41,208 nucleotides of DNA. Source: Rikenellaceae bacterium. GTDB lineage: Bacteria; Bacteroidota; Bacteroidia; Bacteroidales; Rikenellaceae. The notes below the pieces were generated by a model that was not told the origin of the DNA, did not search any database, and worked only from the letters and a program-made list of their open reading frames with translations. How positions within the stretch are numbered: the stretch's first letter is position 1; the number at the start of each line of letters is the position of its first letter. Where the stretch lies: contig JAGBHC010000041.1 in the NCBI GenBank assembly GCA_017935625.1, positions 1-41,208 on the forward strand, given 5' to 3'. Shown in pieces: positions 33,866-41,208 of this stretch. The position numbers were made by a program, and so were the translations under genes.

Positions 33866-35644
33866 TTATTGCGCCGGTTCTCCCGCCATCTCGAGGCGGC
33901 TGCGAATCTCTTCGGCATCGTGCCCCTTTTCGAGCGCCCGCTTCCAGTAGACCTTCGCCATGAACTTGTCGCCCAGCGCATAAAGGATATCGCCGTAGTG
34001 GAAAAAGAGCTCGCTGCTCTGCCGGCTATCGAGCGATATGGCCAGCAGCTGCACCCGCTTGGCCTCGTCGTAACGGCCCAGTTTGTAGAGAATGTACCCC
34101 TTGGTGTCGAGGTAGGTGGGGTTGTTGCCCTCGATGGCAATCACCCGCTCTATCATCTCCAGCCCGCGCTCCAGCTCCTGGTCCCGCAAGCTCATGTAGT
34201 AGGCGTAGTTGTTGAGCACGGTCGTGTTGTCGGGGTCGTATCCGAGCGCCTTGTCGTAGTATTGGAAACTCTTCTTGTGGTTGTCCGTCACGTGGTACAA
34301 ATCCCCTATCGTCCCCACAATCAGACTGCGCACCGAGTCGTTCTCGGCATACCTGAGACCCGCCTTGTAGGCTTTCAGCGCTTCGCCGTAACGCTCCATG
34401 TACTGCAGGGCGCTCCCCTTCTGCATGTAGTTCTCCACCCGCTCCGGATAGGCGCGGATGGCCATATCGGCATACTTGTAGAGCGAATCGGGCCGCTGGA
34501 GATAGGCCTCGATTTCCATGATGGCACTGAAGAGTTCCACCCGCCGCAGCGAATCCTCCGTGTGCGATTTGTAGAGCTCCAGCGCCTTTTCGAGCTCCCC
34601 GCTCTTGACGAGATGTCCGGCATAGAGCTCCATCGCCTCGTAACTGCCCGGATAACGGGCCGCCAACGTGGAGGCTATGCTGTTGATGGTGAAATAGTTG
34701 TTGCGGTAAAAATCGATATCGCGGGTGATGTCCCCGAAAAAGTCTATCTTGGTTTTCAGTTCGATATCCTCCGAAAGGAAGAGTTTTTCGGCCGTGCGCA
34801 TGAAGTTCCGGTCGTCGTTGCGCTCCTCGTAGAACTTGTTGAGCGCCGCCAGCGCCATGACGCTGCCCGGATTCACCTCGAGCGCCTTCTCGTAGTAGAC
34901 CACCGCCAGCGAATCCCGGCCCGACTGGGCGTAGATGTCGGCCATCACCCGGTAATTCTCCTCGTTGTAGGGGTTCTCCTCTATCATCGCCTCGGTCTCC
35001 TCCAGCGCCCGGTCGTACTGCCGTATCGACATCAGCAGGTGGCGCTTGTAGTCGCTCAGCTCGGAAATGCGGCCCAGTTTTATCTCGGCGCTGTCGAGCA
35101 CCGAAACGGCCGACACGGGCATCTGCTTCTGTTCGTAGAGCGCCGCCAGGATGCGGTATACCTCCGGCGAACGGGACTCCACCCGCAGCAACCGCCGGTA
35201 GACGGGCATCGCCCGCTCGTACTCGCGGTTCATCACCAGCAGCCGGGCGTAGCGGTCCAGATACCACTTGTTGAGCGAATCGAGCTCCACGGCCCGCTCC
35301 ATGCTCTCCATCGCCTGCGGCATACGCTCCAGCACCACCAGGGCGTTTCCCTTCTCGAAATGGGACGGGGCGTGCCGGGGCTCCATCTCCAGCGCCGCCT
35401 CGAAATAGGGCAACGCCGCGGCCGGACCGTCGATGATGGCCCGCTTGACCCCCTCGGTGTAGTAGAGCGCCACGGCGGTCGCCGTATCGACTTCCGCCTC
35501 GCGCACCCCGCGCACGAAAGCCGTGTCGAGGCGCTCTTCTGCCACGGTGTCCTCCCCGGCCCGGACGGCACAGCGCCCTCCGGCCGACGGAACCGCACCC
35601 GCCAGCAGCCACGCGAAAAACAGTATGACGATAAAAGCCCTCAT
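33866..35644 (-). CDS. Exported tetratricopeptide-repeat protein
   Basis: A 592-residue protein with an N-terminal signal peptide (MRAFIVILFFAWLLAGAVPSAGG). Many TPR units follow over residues 60-580, for example ALPYFEAALEMEPRHAPSHFEKGNAL and SLAVVYYEKALEVNPGSVMALAAL. No enzymatic domain is seen. Such periplasmic or outer-membrane TPR proteins act as scaffolds; here the partner EnvC hints at cell-envelope assembly. ATG 35644 is chosen because the signal peptide begins there; an upstream in-frame start would add 23 basic residues. Confidence 0.85.
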   Translation of the reverse strand: MRAFIVILFFAWLLAGAVPSAGGRCAVRAGEDTVAEERLDTAFVRGVREAEVDTATAVALYYTEGVKRAIIDGPAAALPYFEAALEMEPRHAPSHFEKGNALVVLERMPQAMESMERAVELDSLNKWYLDRYARLLVMNREYERAMPVYRRLLRVESRSPEVYRILAALYEQKQMPVSAVSVLDSAEIKLGRISELSDYKRHLLMSIRQYDRALEETEAMIEENPYNEENYRVMADIYAQSGRDSLAVVYYEKALEVNPGSVMALAALNKFYEERNDDRNFMRTAEKLFLSEDIELKTKIDFFGDITRDIDFYRNNYFTINSIASTLAARYPGSYEAMELYAGHLVKSGELEKALELYKSHTEDSLRRVELFSAIMEIEAYLQRPDSLYKYADMAIRAYPERVENYMQKGSALQYMERYGEALKAYKAGLRYAENDSVRSLIVGTIGDLYHVTDNHKKSFQYYDKALGYDPDNTTVLNNYAYYMSLRDQELERGLEMIERVIAIEGNNPTYLDTKGYILYKLGRYDEAKRVQLLAISLDSRQSSELFFHYGDILYALGDKFMAKVYWKRALEKGHDAEEIRSRLEMAGEPAQ

Positions 35645-35696
35645 TTCAGTCCGTTTCAGAATGTTTCGCCTGACGCGCCCGCGCCGGAGCCGCCCC

Positions 35697-36719
35697 TTAG
35701 AGCGCGCTGTCAAACTGACGCAGGAAACGCACGTCGTTTTCGAAGTAGAGACGCAGGTCCTTGACTCCGAACTTCAACATGGCGATACGTTCAACACCCA
35801 TACCAAACGCGAATCCGCTGTATTTATTGCTGTCTATTCCGTTCGCTTCGAGCACATTGGGGTCCACCATGCCGCAGCCCATGATTTCCAGCCAGCCGGT
35901 TCCCTTGCAGACGTTGCATCCCTTGCCGCCGCAGAGGTTGCACGATACGTCCACCTCGGCGCTCGGTTCGGTGAAGGGGAAATAGGAGGGGCGCAGACGG
36001 ATGGTGGCCTTCTCGCCGAACATCTCCTTGGCGAAGTAGAGAATCGACTGCTTGAGGTCGGCGAACGAGACGTTCTCGTCGATGTAGAGACCCTCCACCT
36101 GATGGAAAATGCAGTGGGCGCGATAGGAGATGGCCTCGTTGCGGAAGACGCGGCCCGGGCAGACCACCCGGATGGGCGGACGCTGACGCTCCATGGTCCG
36201 CACCTGTATCGAACTGGTGTGGGTGCGCAGCAGGATATCGGGATTCTTCTCGATGAAGAAGGTGTCCTGCATGTCGCGGGCCGGGTGTTCGGGCGGGAAG
36301 TTGAGCGCCGAGAAGACATGCCAGTCGTCCTCGATTTCGGGTCCTTCGGCCACAGTGTAGCCCAAGCGCGAAAAGATATCGCAAATCTCGTTGCGGACAA
36401 TGGAAATGGGATGGCGGCTGCCCAGGGTCCCGCAACTGCCCGGACGGCTCATATCCTCCACCGAGGAGACGGCGGAAGCGCTCTGCGCCAGATTGTTCTT
36501 CAGCTCCGCAATCCGCTCCTGAGCCAGATTCTTGAGCTGGTTTATACGCTGGCCCAACTCCCTTTTCATCTCCGGAGCCACCTTTTTGAACTCCTCCATG
36601 ATGGCATTCAATTCGCCTTTCTTGCCCAGAATCTTGATTCTGAACTCCTCGACTTCGGCCGCCGTGCGGGGCGCAAATTCCTCAATCAGTCCTACGAGTT
36701 GGTTAATTTTGTCAATCAT
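35697..36719 (-). CDS. pheS: Phenylalanyl-tRNA synthetase alpha subunit
   Basis: A 340-residue class II synthetase subunit; with PheT (not in the window) it charges tRNA-Phe. It has an N-terminal coiled coil (residues 1-90), motif 2 at FRNEAISYRAHCIFHQVEGLYID and motif 3 at GFAFGMGVERIAML. The CNLCGGKGCNVCKGTGW metal-knuckle insert is seen in many bacterial PheS proteins. It is the first gene of the leftward five-gene unit pheS-TPR-envC-ybeY-mnmG. Confidence 0.95.
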   Translation of the reverse strand: MIDKINQLVGLIEEFAPRTAAEVEEFRIKILGKKGELNAIMEEFKKVAPEMKRELGQRINQLKNLAQERIAELKNNLAQSASAVSSVEDMSRPGSCGTLGSRHPISIVRNEICDIFSRLGYTVAEGPEIEDDWHVFSALNFPPEHPARDMQDTFFIEKNPDILLRTHTSSIQVRTMERQRPPIRVVCPGRVFRNEAISYRAHCIFHQVEGLYIDENVSFADLKQSILYFAKEMFGEKATIRLRPSYFPFTEPSAEVDVSCNLCGGKGCNVCKGTGWLEIMGCGMVDPNVLEANGIDSNKYSGFAFGMGVERIAMLKFGVKDLRLYFENDVRFLRQFDSAL

Positions 36720-36770
36720 TGTTTGATGTTATTTCTTTTATAGCTACTTTTACCGTGTGTATATAACGTA

Positions 36771-36778
36771 CAAAATTA
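36771..36778 (-). promoter_or_regulatory. -7 box of the pheS-mnmG unit
   Basis: TAATTTTG on the minus strand fits TAnnTTTG and lies 52 nt before pheS. It sits in the divergent 74-bp gap with the patatin gene. No clear -33 box. Confidence 0.5.
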
Positions 36779-36793
36779 CGAATTTTTTTAACA

Positions 36794-39100
36794 ATGACGC
36801 ATCTCAGAGCCTGTTTTCTTCTGTTGTTTCTGCTGTTCGCCCCCGCCGCCGGCGCGCAGCGCGTGGGAGTGGTGCTCAGCGGCGGAGGCGCCAAGGGGCT
36901 CTACCACATAGGAGTTATCAAGGCGCTCGAAGAGAACGGCATTCCCATCGACTACATTTCGGGTACCAGCATGGGCTCCATCATCGGCGGTCTCTACGCC
37001 ATCGGCATGACGCCCGAACAGATGGAGACCGAATTCAAAAGCCAGCAGATACACAACTGGCTCACCGGAACCATCGAAAACAAATACAAGTACTACTTCA
37101 AGCAGATGGACCGCACCCCGGCCATCATCACCCTGCGCCTCGACGTCAAGAACCGCAACCGCGGCGGCAAGGTGGCGCAAATGCCCACCAACCTCGTCCC
37201 CTCCAACCAGCTCGACATGGCCTTCATCGAGTATTTCTCGGGGGCGTCGGTCGCCTGCGGCGGCGATTTCGACAGCCTGATGATACCCTTCCGCTGCATC
37301 GCCACCGACGCCCTGAACCGCACCGAAGTGGTGCACCGCCGGGGCGACCTGGGCAAGGCGATACGCACCTCCATGTCCATTCCGCTGGTATTCAAACCCA
37401 TCCGCACCGACTCCATGCTCCTCTACGACGGAGGCATCTACAACAACTTTCCGTGGCAGGTGCTCGAAGAGGATTTCGCGCCCGAGGTAATCATCGGCAG
37501 CAAATGCGTGGAGGGACACCGCAACCCGCAGGACAACAGCCTTATGGACCAGGTGTTCGCCCTCACCATGATGCACACCGACTACCAGCTGCCCGAGGGC
37601 AAGGGCATCATGATAGACCGTATTTTCGACGACGTGTCGATGCTCGATTTCACCCGGGCCGAATACATCATCGAATGCGGCTACCGCGACGCGCTGGAGA
37701 AGATGCCGCAGATACGGGAGCGAATCGCCCGGCGCATCTCCCCCGCCGAAATGGCCGCCCGCCGCGAAGCCTTCGCCGACCGCATACCGCCCCTGATTTT
37801 CGACGACTACGCCATCTCGGGACTCACCCCGGCCCAGACCCAATACGTGAAACGCTCGCTGCGTCTCGACCGCCGCAAACAACCCCGGTCGCTGTACAGC
37901 TTCCAGCAGTTCCGTTCGGAGTACTTCAAAATCCTCTCGGAGGGCGAAATCGAGAGCGAATACCCCGAAGCGACCTTCGACGACACCACCCAGCACTTCA
38001 AGCTGGCCATGACCATGAAGACCAAACCGAGCCTCAAGCTGATGTTCGGCGGAAACATCTCCTCCACGGCCCTCAACCAGGCCTACATCGGGCTGGAATA
38101 CAAGCGTATCGGAAAGAGCGCCATGAGCGTGCACCTCGACGGTTCGCTCAGTCCGCTCTACGCCTCGCTCTCGCTGCGCAGCCGCAACGACTTCTTCATC
38201 GGCTACCCCTTCTTCGTCGAATACGGCCTCACGGGCAGCCGCTACAACTACTTCCGCAGCAACTACGGCTTCCTGGCCAAAGGCACCGACCTCACCTACT
38301 CGAAATACCGCGACGGCTATGCCTACGCCCAGGCCGGAATCCCCGTCGGACGCCAGTCGGTGCTCTCGCTGCAGGCCAACTTCGGACAGGACGCCTACCT
38401 CTATTTCCAGCGCAAGGGATACGACGACACCGACACTCTCGACCGGACCCGTTTCTACATGATTTCCTCCAAACTGGAGCTCGAACGCCGCAGTCTCAAC
38501 TACCTGATGTACCCCACCCGGGGAATCCATCAGTCCATCTCGCTCATCTATGTCTCGGGCCGCGAGGAGTTTCGCCCCGGCACCAGCGGCACCGCGCTCG
38601 GCTTGCCGACCGCCAACGCCAACCGCCACTGGTTCGGCGCACGCTTCACCCGCACCCACTACTTCGACATCAAAAGCGTCAAATGGCTCTCGCTGGGCTA
38701 CATGGTAGACCTCACCCTCACCAACCACCCCTCGTTCACCAACGAATACGCCACCAACATCTCCTCGCCGGCATTCCAACCCACGCCGCATAGCAAAATA
38801 GTATACCTCAAGGAGTTGCGAAGCGATTCGTATCTGGGTGTCGGACTGATGCCCACCATCGAGTTCATGCCGCGCTTCTATTTGAAACTCAACGCATACG
38901 GATTCCTTCCGGACAACATGGGCAGAAAAGAGGAGATAAAGCAGCGGTTGAGATACATCTTCGACGCCAACCTGGTCTACCAGACGCTGGTGGGACCGGT
39001 GAGCCTCTCCATCTCCAAATACGACACCAAGAGCAACAACTGGTTCCTCACCTTCAACTTCGGCTACGCCCTCTTCTCCAAAAAGGGTCTCTTCTACTGA
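36794..39100 (+). CDS. Patatin-like phospholipase with outer-membrane barrel domain
   Basis: A 768-residue exported protein (signal peptide 1-21, ending AGAQ). The patatin domain has the oxyanion motif GGGAKG (30-35), the nucleophile in GTSMG (Ser59) and the partner DGG (Asp212), forming a Ser-Asp lipase dyad. After a linker (about 300-400) the C-terminal half is a BamA/surface-antigen-type beta-barrel. It has alternating aromatic strands such as YRDGYAYAQAGIPVG and ends in FNFGYALFSKKGLFY. This is the patatin-barrel arrangement of PlpD/type Vd-like proteins, without an evident long POTRA. It probably acts on phospholipids at the outer membrane. Confidence 0.9.
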   Translation: MTHLRACFLLLFLLFAPAAGAQRVGVVLSGGGAKGLYHIGVIKALEENGIPIDYISGTSMGSIIGGLYAIGMTPEQMETEFKSQQIHNWLTGTIENKYKYYFKQMDRTPAIITLRLDVKNRNRGGKVAQMPTNLVPSNQLDMAFIEYFSGASVACGGDFDSLMIPFRCIATDALNRTEVVHRRGDLGKAIRTSMSIPLVFKPIRTDSMLLYDGGIYNNFPWQVLEEDFAPEVIIGSKCVEGHRNPQDNSLMDQVFALTMMHTDYQLPEGKGIMIDRIFDDVSMLDFTRAEYIIECGYRDALEKMPQIRERIARRISPAEMAARREAFADRIPPLIFDDYAISGLTPAQTQYVKRSLRLDRRKQPRSLYSFQQFRSEYFKILSEGEIESEYPEATFDDTTQHFKLAMTMKTKPSLKLMFGGNISSTALNQAYIGLEYKRIGKSAMSVHLDGSLSPLYASLSLRSRNDFFIGYPFFVEYGLTGSRYNYFRSNYGFLAKGTDLTYSKYRDGYAYAQAGIPVGRQSVLSLQANFGQDAYLYFQRKGYDDTDTLDRTRFYMISSKLELERRSLNYLMYPTRGIHQSISLIYVSGREEFRPGTSGTALGLPTANANRHWFGARFTRTHYFDIKSVKWLSLGYMVDLTLTNHPSFTNEYATNISSPAFQPTPHSKIVYLKELRSDSYLGVGLMPTIEFMPRFYLKLNAYGFLPDNMGRKEEIKQRLRYIFDANLVYQTLVGPVSLSISKYDTKSNNWFLTFNFGYALFSKKGLFY

Positions 39101-39279
39101 CCTCCGCAAGGCCTCGAGCCGCGCGACGACCGCTCCGGCATTCCCCGCTCTACCGCACCGTCTCCCACCCGGCCCGAAAACGATAAAAAACTGAATACAA
39201 ACGTAAAAGGTGCTTTTTTACTTGCACTGCATCAAAAAAATCATTAGTTTTACCGAATACGAACCGAAAAACTTTCGAA

Positions 39280-40674
39280 ATGCCGAACCGTCTCCTGCGA
39301 CCCACAGCCTGTGCGGCACTTTGCCTGCTCCTCTCCTGCTCGGTTCCGGAAGAGGAGGAAACCCCGGCCACCACTTCAGCCGACGAAGTGCGCATGGAAC
39401 TGGAACAAAAGATGGCGGCCGGGCTGGCCGACCGCAAAACGCCCAACAGCTTCACCCCCGACACCTATTCGCTGCAATGGGAACGGACCCGGGTCTACAC
39501 TTCCGGTGATTATACGAGCATCGAAATCCCCCTCGCCTCCGGTGTGAACGTATCGTTCCATGCCTCCGACACGCTGCCGGCACGATACGACGTACCCGTT
39601 TCTCAGGAGGTATTGGTAATCAAAGACCACGAACGGACGACATGCGGCATCTTCCTCGCCTCGCTGATTCCCGACGAAGAGACTCTCGCCCGGTTCGGGG
39701 ACGATGTCACCCCGGCTTTCAACTATCACGGCGACAAAAGCTCCTTCTCGGGCATCGTGCTCTACTCGACCCTCAACGGCTGCAATCTGCGCATCGAACG
39801 CTATGCCGCGGGAGAGGTGATTTTCAGCGCTTCGCTGCTCACTTGGGGCAGCGCCGCAAAATACAACAGGCAGCGGATAACGAGACACATTCCGCCGTTC
39901 GAGTGCAGTGCGCCGCCGACCCGTTCGGGCGGGCCCGACAATCCCATCCCCATCGACCCGGTCTATTGCTACCCGTGCCGCACCTTCCTCCAAATGAACA
40001 TACTGCCGGGGATGACCTATCAGGATTTGATTGATTTGGCCGACCACCTGTGCGACGAATGCCAACAGACCTACATCAGTCATATCGCGCCGGATGCGGG
40101 TGGCGGCAACGGCGGGGGAACGGGCGGAACCCCCATCGAAAACAAGAGCATCAAAACCTCCAACCCGTTATTGCAGACCGTGATGAACGAAATTCTGTCG
40201 AGCATCAACACGACCACTTCCATGGGAACCCTGCTGCAGGAAATCGTGAACAACGACCAATTCGACTGTTCGCCGAATGCGGCGACGAGCGTTTTCGACA
40301 TAGCCTACACCCGCACCCTTTCCCGTTTCACCCTCTACTACAACCACGACTTCGTAAATTCCGCTACGGGGCTGACCATCCGAGTACCGATACTGCACGA
40401 AATCGCACACATCTTCTTTGCGTTCGAAGAGAATGCAATGCCCTCGCCCGGTGTGAGCTGGACCAGCGACCGAATCGCCGACCGGGACCACGAGTGGATG
40501 ACCCGCAGTTCCGACTACATGGAATTGTTGCACATCGTCTGCCCCGGCCTGACCCGCGAGGAGTACGATGCCCTCAGATATGCCGGAACCGTCCTCTCGC
40601 CCGTATTCACCGATTTGCCCCTGGAAGAACAAACAAAAGTTAAAACCATATTACAAACACTCAAAATTCCATAA
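39280..40674 (+). CDS. Lipoprotein with HExxH zinc-metalloprotease motif
   Basis: A 464-residue protein of unrecognised family. The signal peptide ends in lipobox LLSC (Cys20), followed by an acidic stretch SVPEEEE typical of surface-exported Bacteroidetes lipoproteins. The middle has two Cys-x2-Cys pairs (C230/C233, C258/C261) and then a Gly-rich linker (about 273-283). The C-terminal domain has ILHEIAHIFFAF, an HExxH site (His373, Glu374, His377), and later acidic and histidine residues (DRDHEWMTRSSDYMEL) that could give the third ligand. It is probably a zincin peptidase on the cell surface. The next gene starts 13 nt downstream. Confidence 0.7.
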   Translation: MPNRLLRPTACAALCLLLSCSVPEEEETPATTSADEVRMELEQKMAAGLADRKTPNSFTPDTYSLQWERTRVYTSGDYTSIEIPLASGVNVSFHASDTLPARYDVPVSQEVLVIKDHERTTCGIFLASLIPDEETLARFGDDVTPAFNYHGDKSSFSGIVLYSTLNGCNLRIERYAAGEVIFSASLLTWGSAAKYNRQRITRHIPPFECSAPPTRSGGPDNPIPIDPVYCYPCRTFLQMNILPGMTYQDLIDLADHLCDECQQTYISHIAPDAGGGNGGGTGGTPIENKSIKTSNPLLQTVMNEILSSINTTTSMGTLLQEIVNNDQFDCSPNAATSVFDIAYTRTLSRFTLYYNHDFVNSATGLTIRVPILHEIAHIFFAFEENAMPSPGVSWTSDRIADRDHEWMTRSSDYMELLHIVCPGLTREEYDALRYAGTVLSPVFTDLPLEEQTKVKTILQTLKIP

Positions 40675-40687
40675 TAAAACCACACTT

Positions 40688-41173
40688 ATGAAAAAAACAC
40701 TATTATCATTGATAGTCCTACTGGAATCCATTTGCTGCTATAGCCAGACTTCGGAACCCGTATACATCATTTTCACCTCGCACGAAAATCCATCGACCGG
40801 AATACAAAAAGTGACTTCAAATTATCTTGCAGCATCCGATAAACATCCGCATATATCCTTTTTCATCAAAAAATCCGATACATGGAAAAATCCGCCCATC
40901 GAACATTTCCATTTCGACGTCGAGAAGTTGAGGAAAAAAAGAGAAATAGAACCATCCGACACTATGGAAATACGCATGGAATCCATCTGTTTCCTTCAAA
41001 CAATCCAACCCGTGGACCTCGATGTGATGCTGCCTGAAATGACCGCCGGGCAAATCGAAGCGTGGCTAAAGAGCCTGCACGACAAAAAACTTTACATGAT
41101 AGACCGGAACGATATCGTCGCGGACTCTCTGAAAATCATTCAAGCCCGATATAAAATTCCGATATCTTATTGA
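40688..41173 (+). CDS. Small secreted protein of unknown function
   Basis: A 161-residue protein with a signal peptide (MKKTLLSLIVLLESICCYSQ) and a mature part of about 140 residues rich in charged residues. No known domain is recognised. ATG 40688 is chosen because the signal peptide begins there; an upstream in-frame start overlaps the metalloprotease gene. It sits 13 nt after that gene and is probably co-expressed, so it could be a substrate, inhibitor or partner. Composition is noticeably more AT-rich than in upstream genes. Confidence 0.65.
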   Translation: MKKTLLSLIVLLESICCYSQTSEPVYIIFTSHENPSTGIQKVTSNYLAASDKHPHISFFIKKSDTWKNPPIEHFHFDVEKLRKKREIEPSDTMEIRMESICFLQTIQPVDLDVMLPEMTAGQIEAWLKSLHDKKLYMIDRNDIVADSLKIIQARYKIPISY

Positions 41174-41208
41174 TTAATAAATTTAAAATATTTTGAGCAA
41201 ACTCGACA

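Noticed and set aside
36788-39109. 773-codon open frame on the minus strand opposite the patatin gene
   Set aside because: Antisense to a protein with exact patatin motifs and barrel; composition is that of a GC shadow.

Overview
The window looks like a chromosomal segment of a high-GC member of the order Bacteroidales, most likely Alistipes or a close relative in the Rikenellaceae. Three things suggest this. Promoter-like sites follow the Bacteroidetes pattern (TAnnTTTG -7 box, sometimes with TTTG or TTTC about 19-20 nt upstream). Shine-Dalgarno sequences are largely absent. The gene content includes a BF3164-type beta-propeller lipoprotein, a CE12-GH28 pectinase and a patatin-barrel fusion. 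The genus is inferred from style and content, not from a search.

Layout. (1) 1-7000: a diverged tandem promoter-type repeat, then a compact surface-polysaccharide operon (wbpA-wbpD-wbpE-wzx-Stealth transferase-wbpB) that makes a UDP-diacetamido-uronic acid and probably exports a glycan. (2) 7000-11100: a leftward unit of polyprenyl diphosphate synthase, U32-family tRNA hydroxylase and, 9 nt further on, a tRNA-Thr(CGT) with its terminator; a ROK sugar kinase diverges from it. (3) 11200-14100: a secreted two-domain pectin enzyme on the minus strand. (4) 14350-19720: queA and a YgiQ-family radical SAM gene, with a low-GC HincII-like restriction-modification pair wedged between them. (5) 19860-22790: tandem paralogous secreted beta-propellers resembling oligogalacturonate lyases. 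(6) 22790-28410: a second copy of the promoter repeat in front of a propeller lipoprotein, then an ADP-ribosylglycohydrolase, a nitronate monooxygenase-type flavoenzyme and glnS. (7) 28414-30242: a 1.8 kb gene-free spacer, almost devoid of G on the plus strand over long stretches, carrying three perfect ParB-binding parS palindromes and bounded by terminators of the two convergent flanking units. (8) 30243-36719: a leftward five-gene unit pheS-TPR-envC-ybeY-mnmG. (9) 36794-41173: a patatin-like outer-membrane phospholipase, then a lipoprotein with an HExxH zinc-protease motif and a small secreted partner.

Themes. tRNA biology is over-represented (queA, U32 hydroxylase, mnmG, glnS, pheS, tRNA-Thr). 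Pectin breakdown is represented by the CE12-GH28 fusion and perhaps the two propellers. The most notable non-genic element is the insulated parS array beside mnmG, a candidate chromosomal centromere. The most notable accessory elements are the HincII-like cassette, the promoter-bearing repeat family and the uncharacterised metalloprotease lipoprotein pair.
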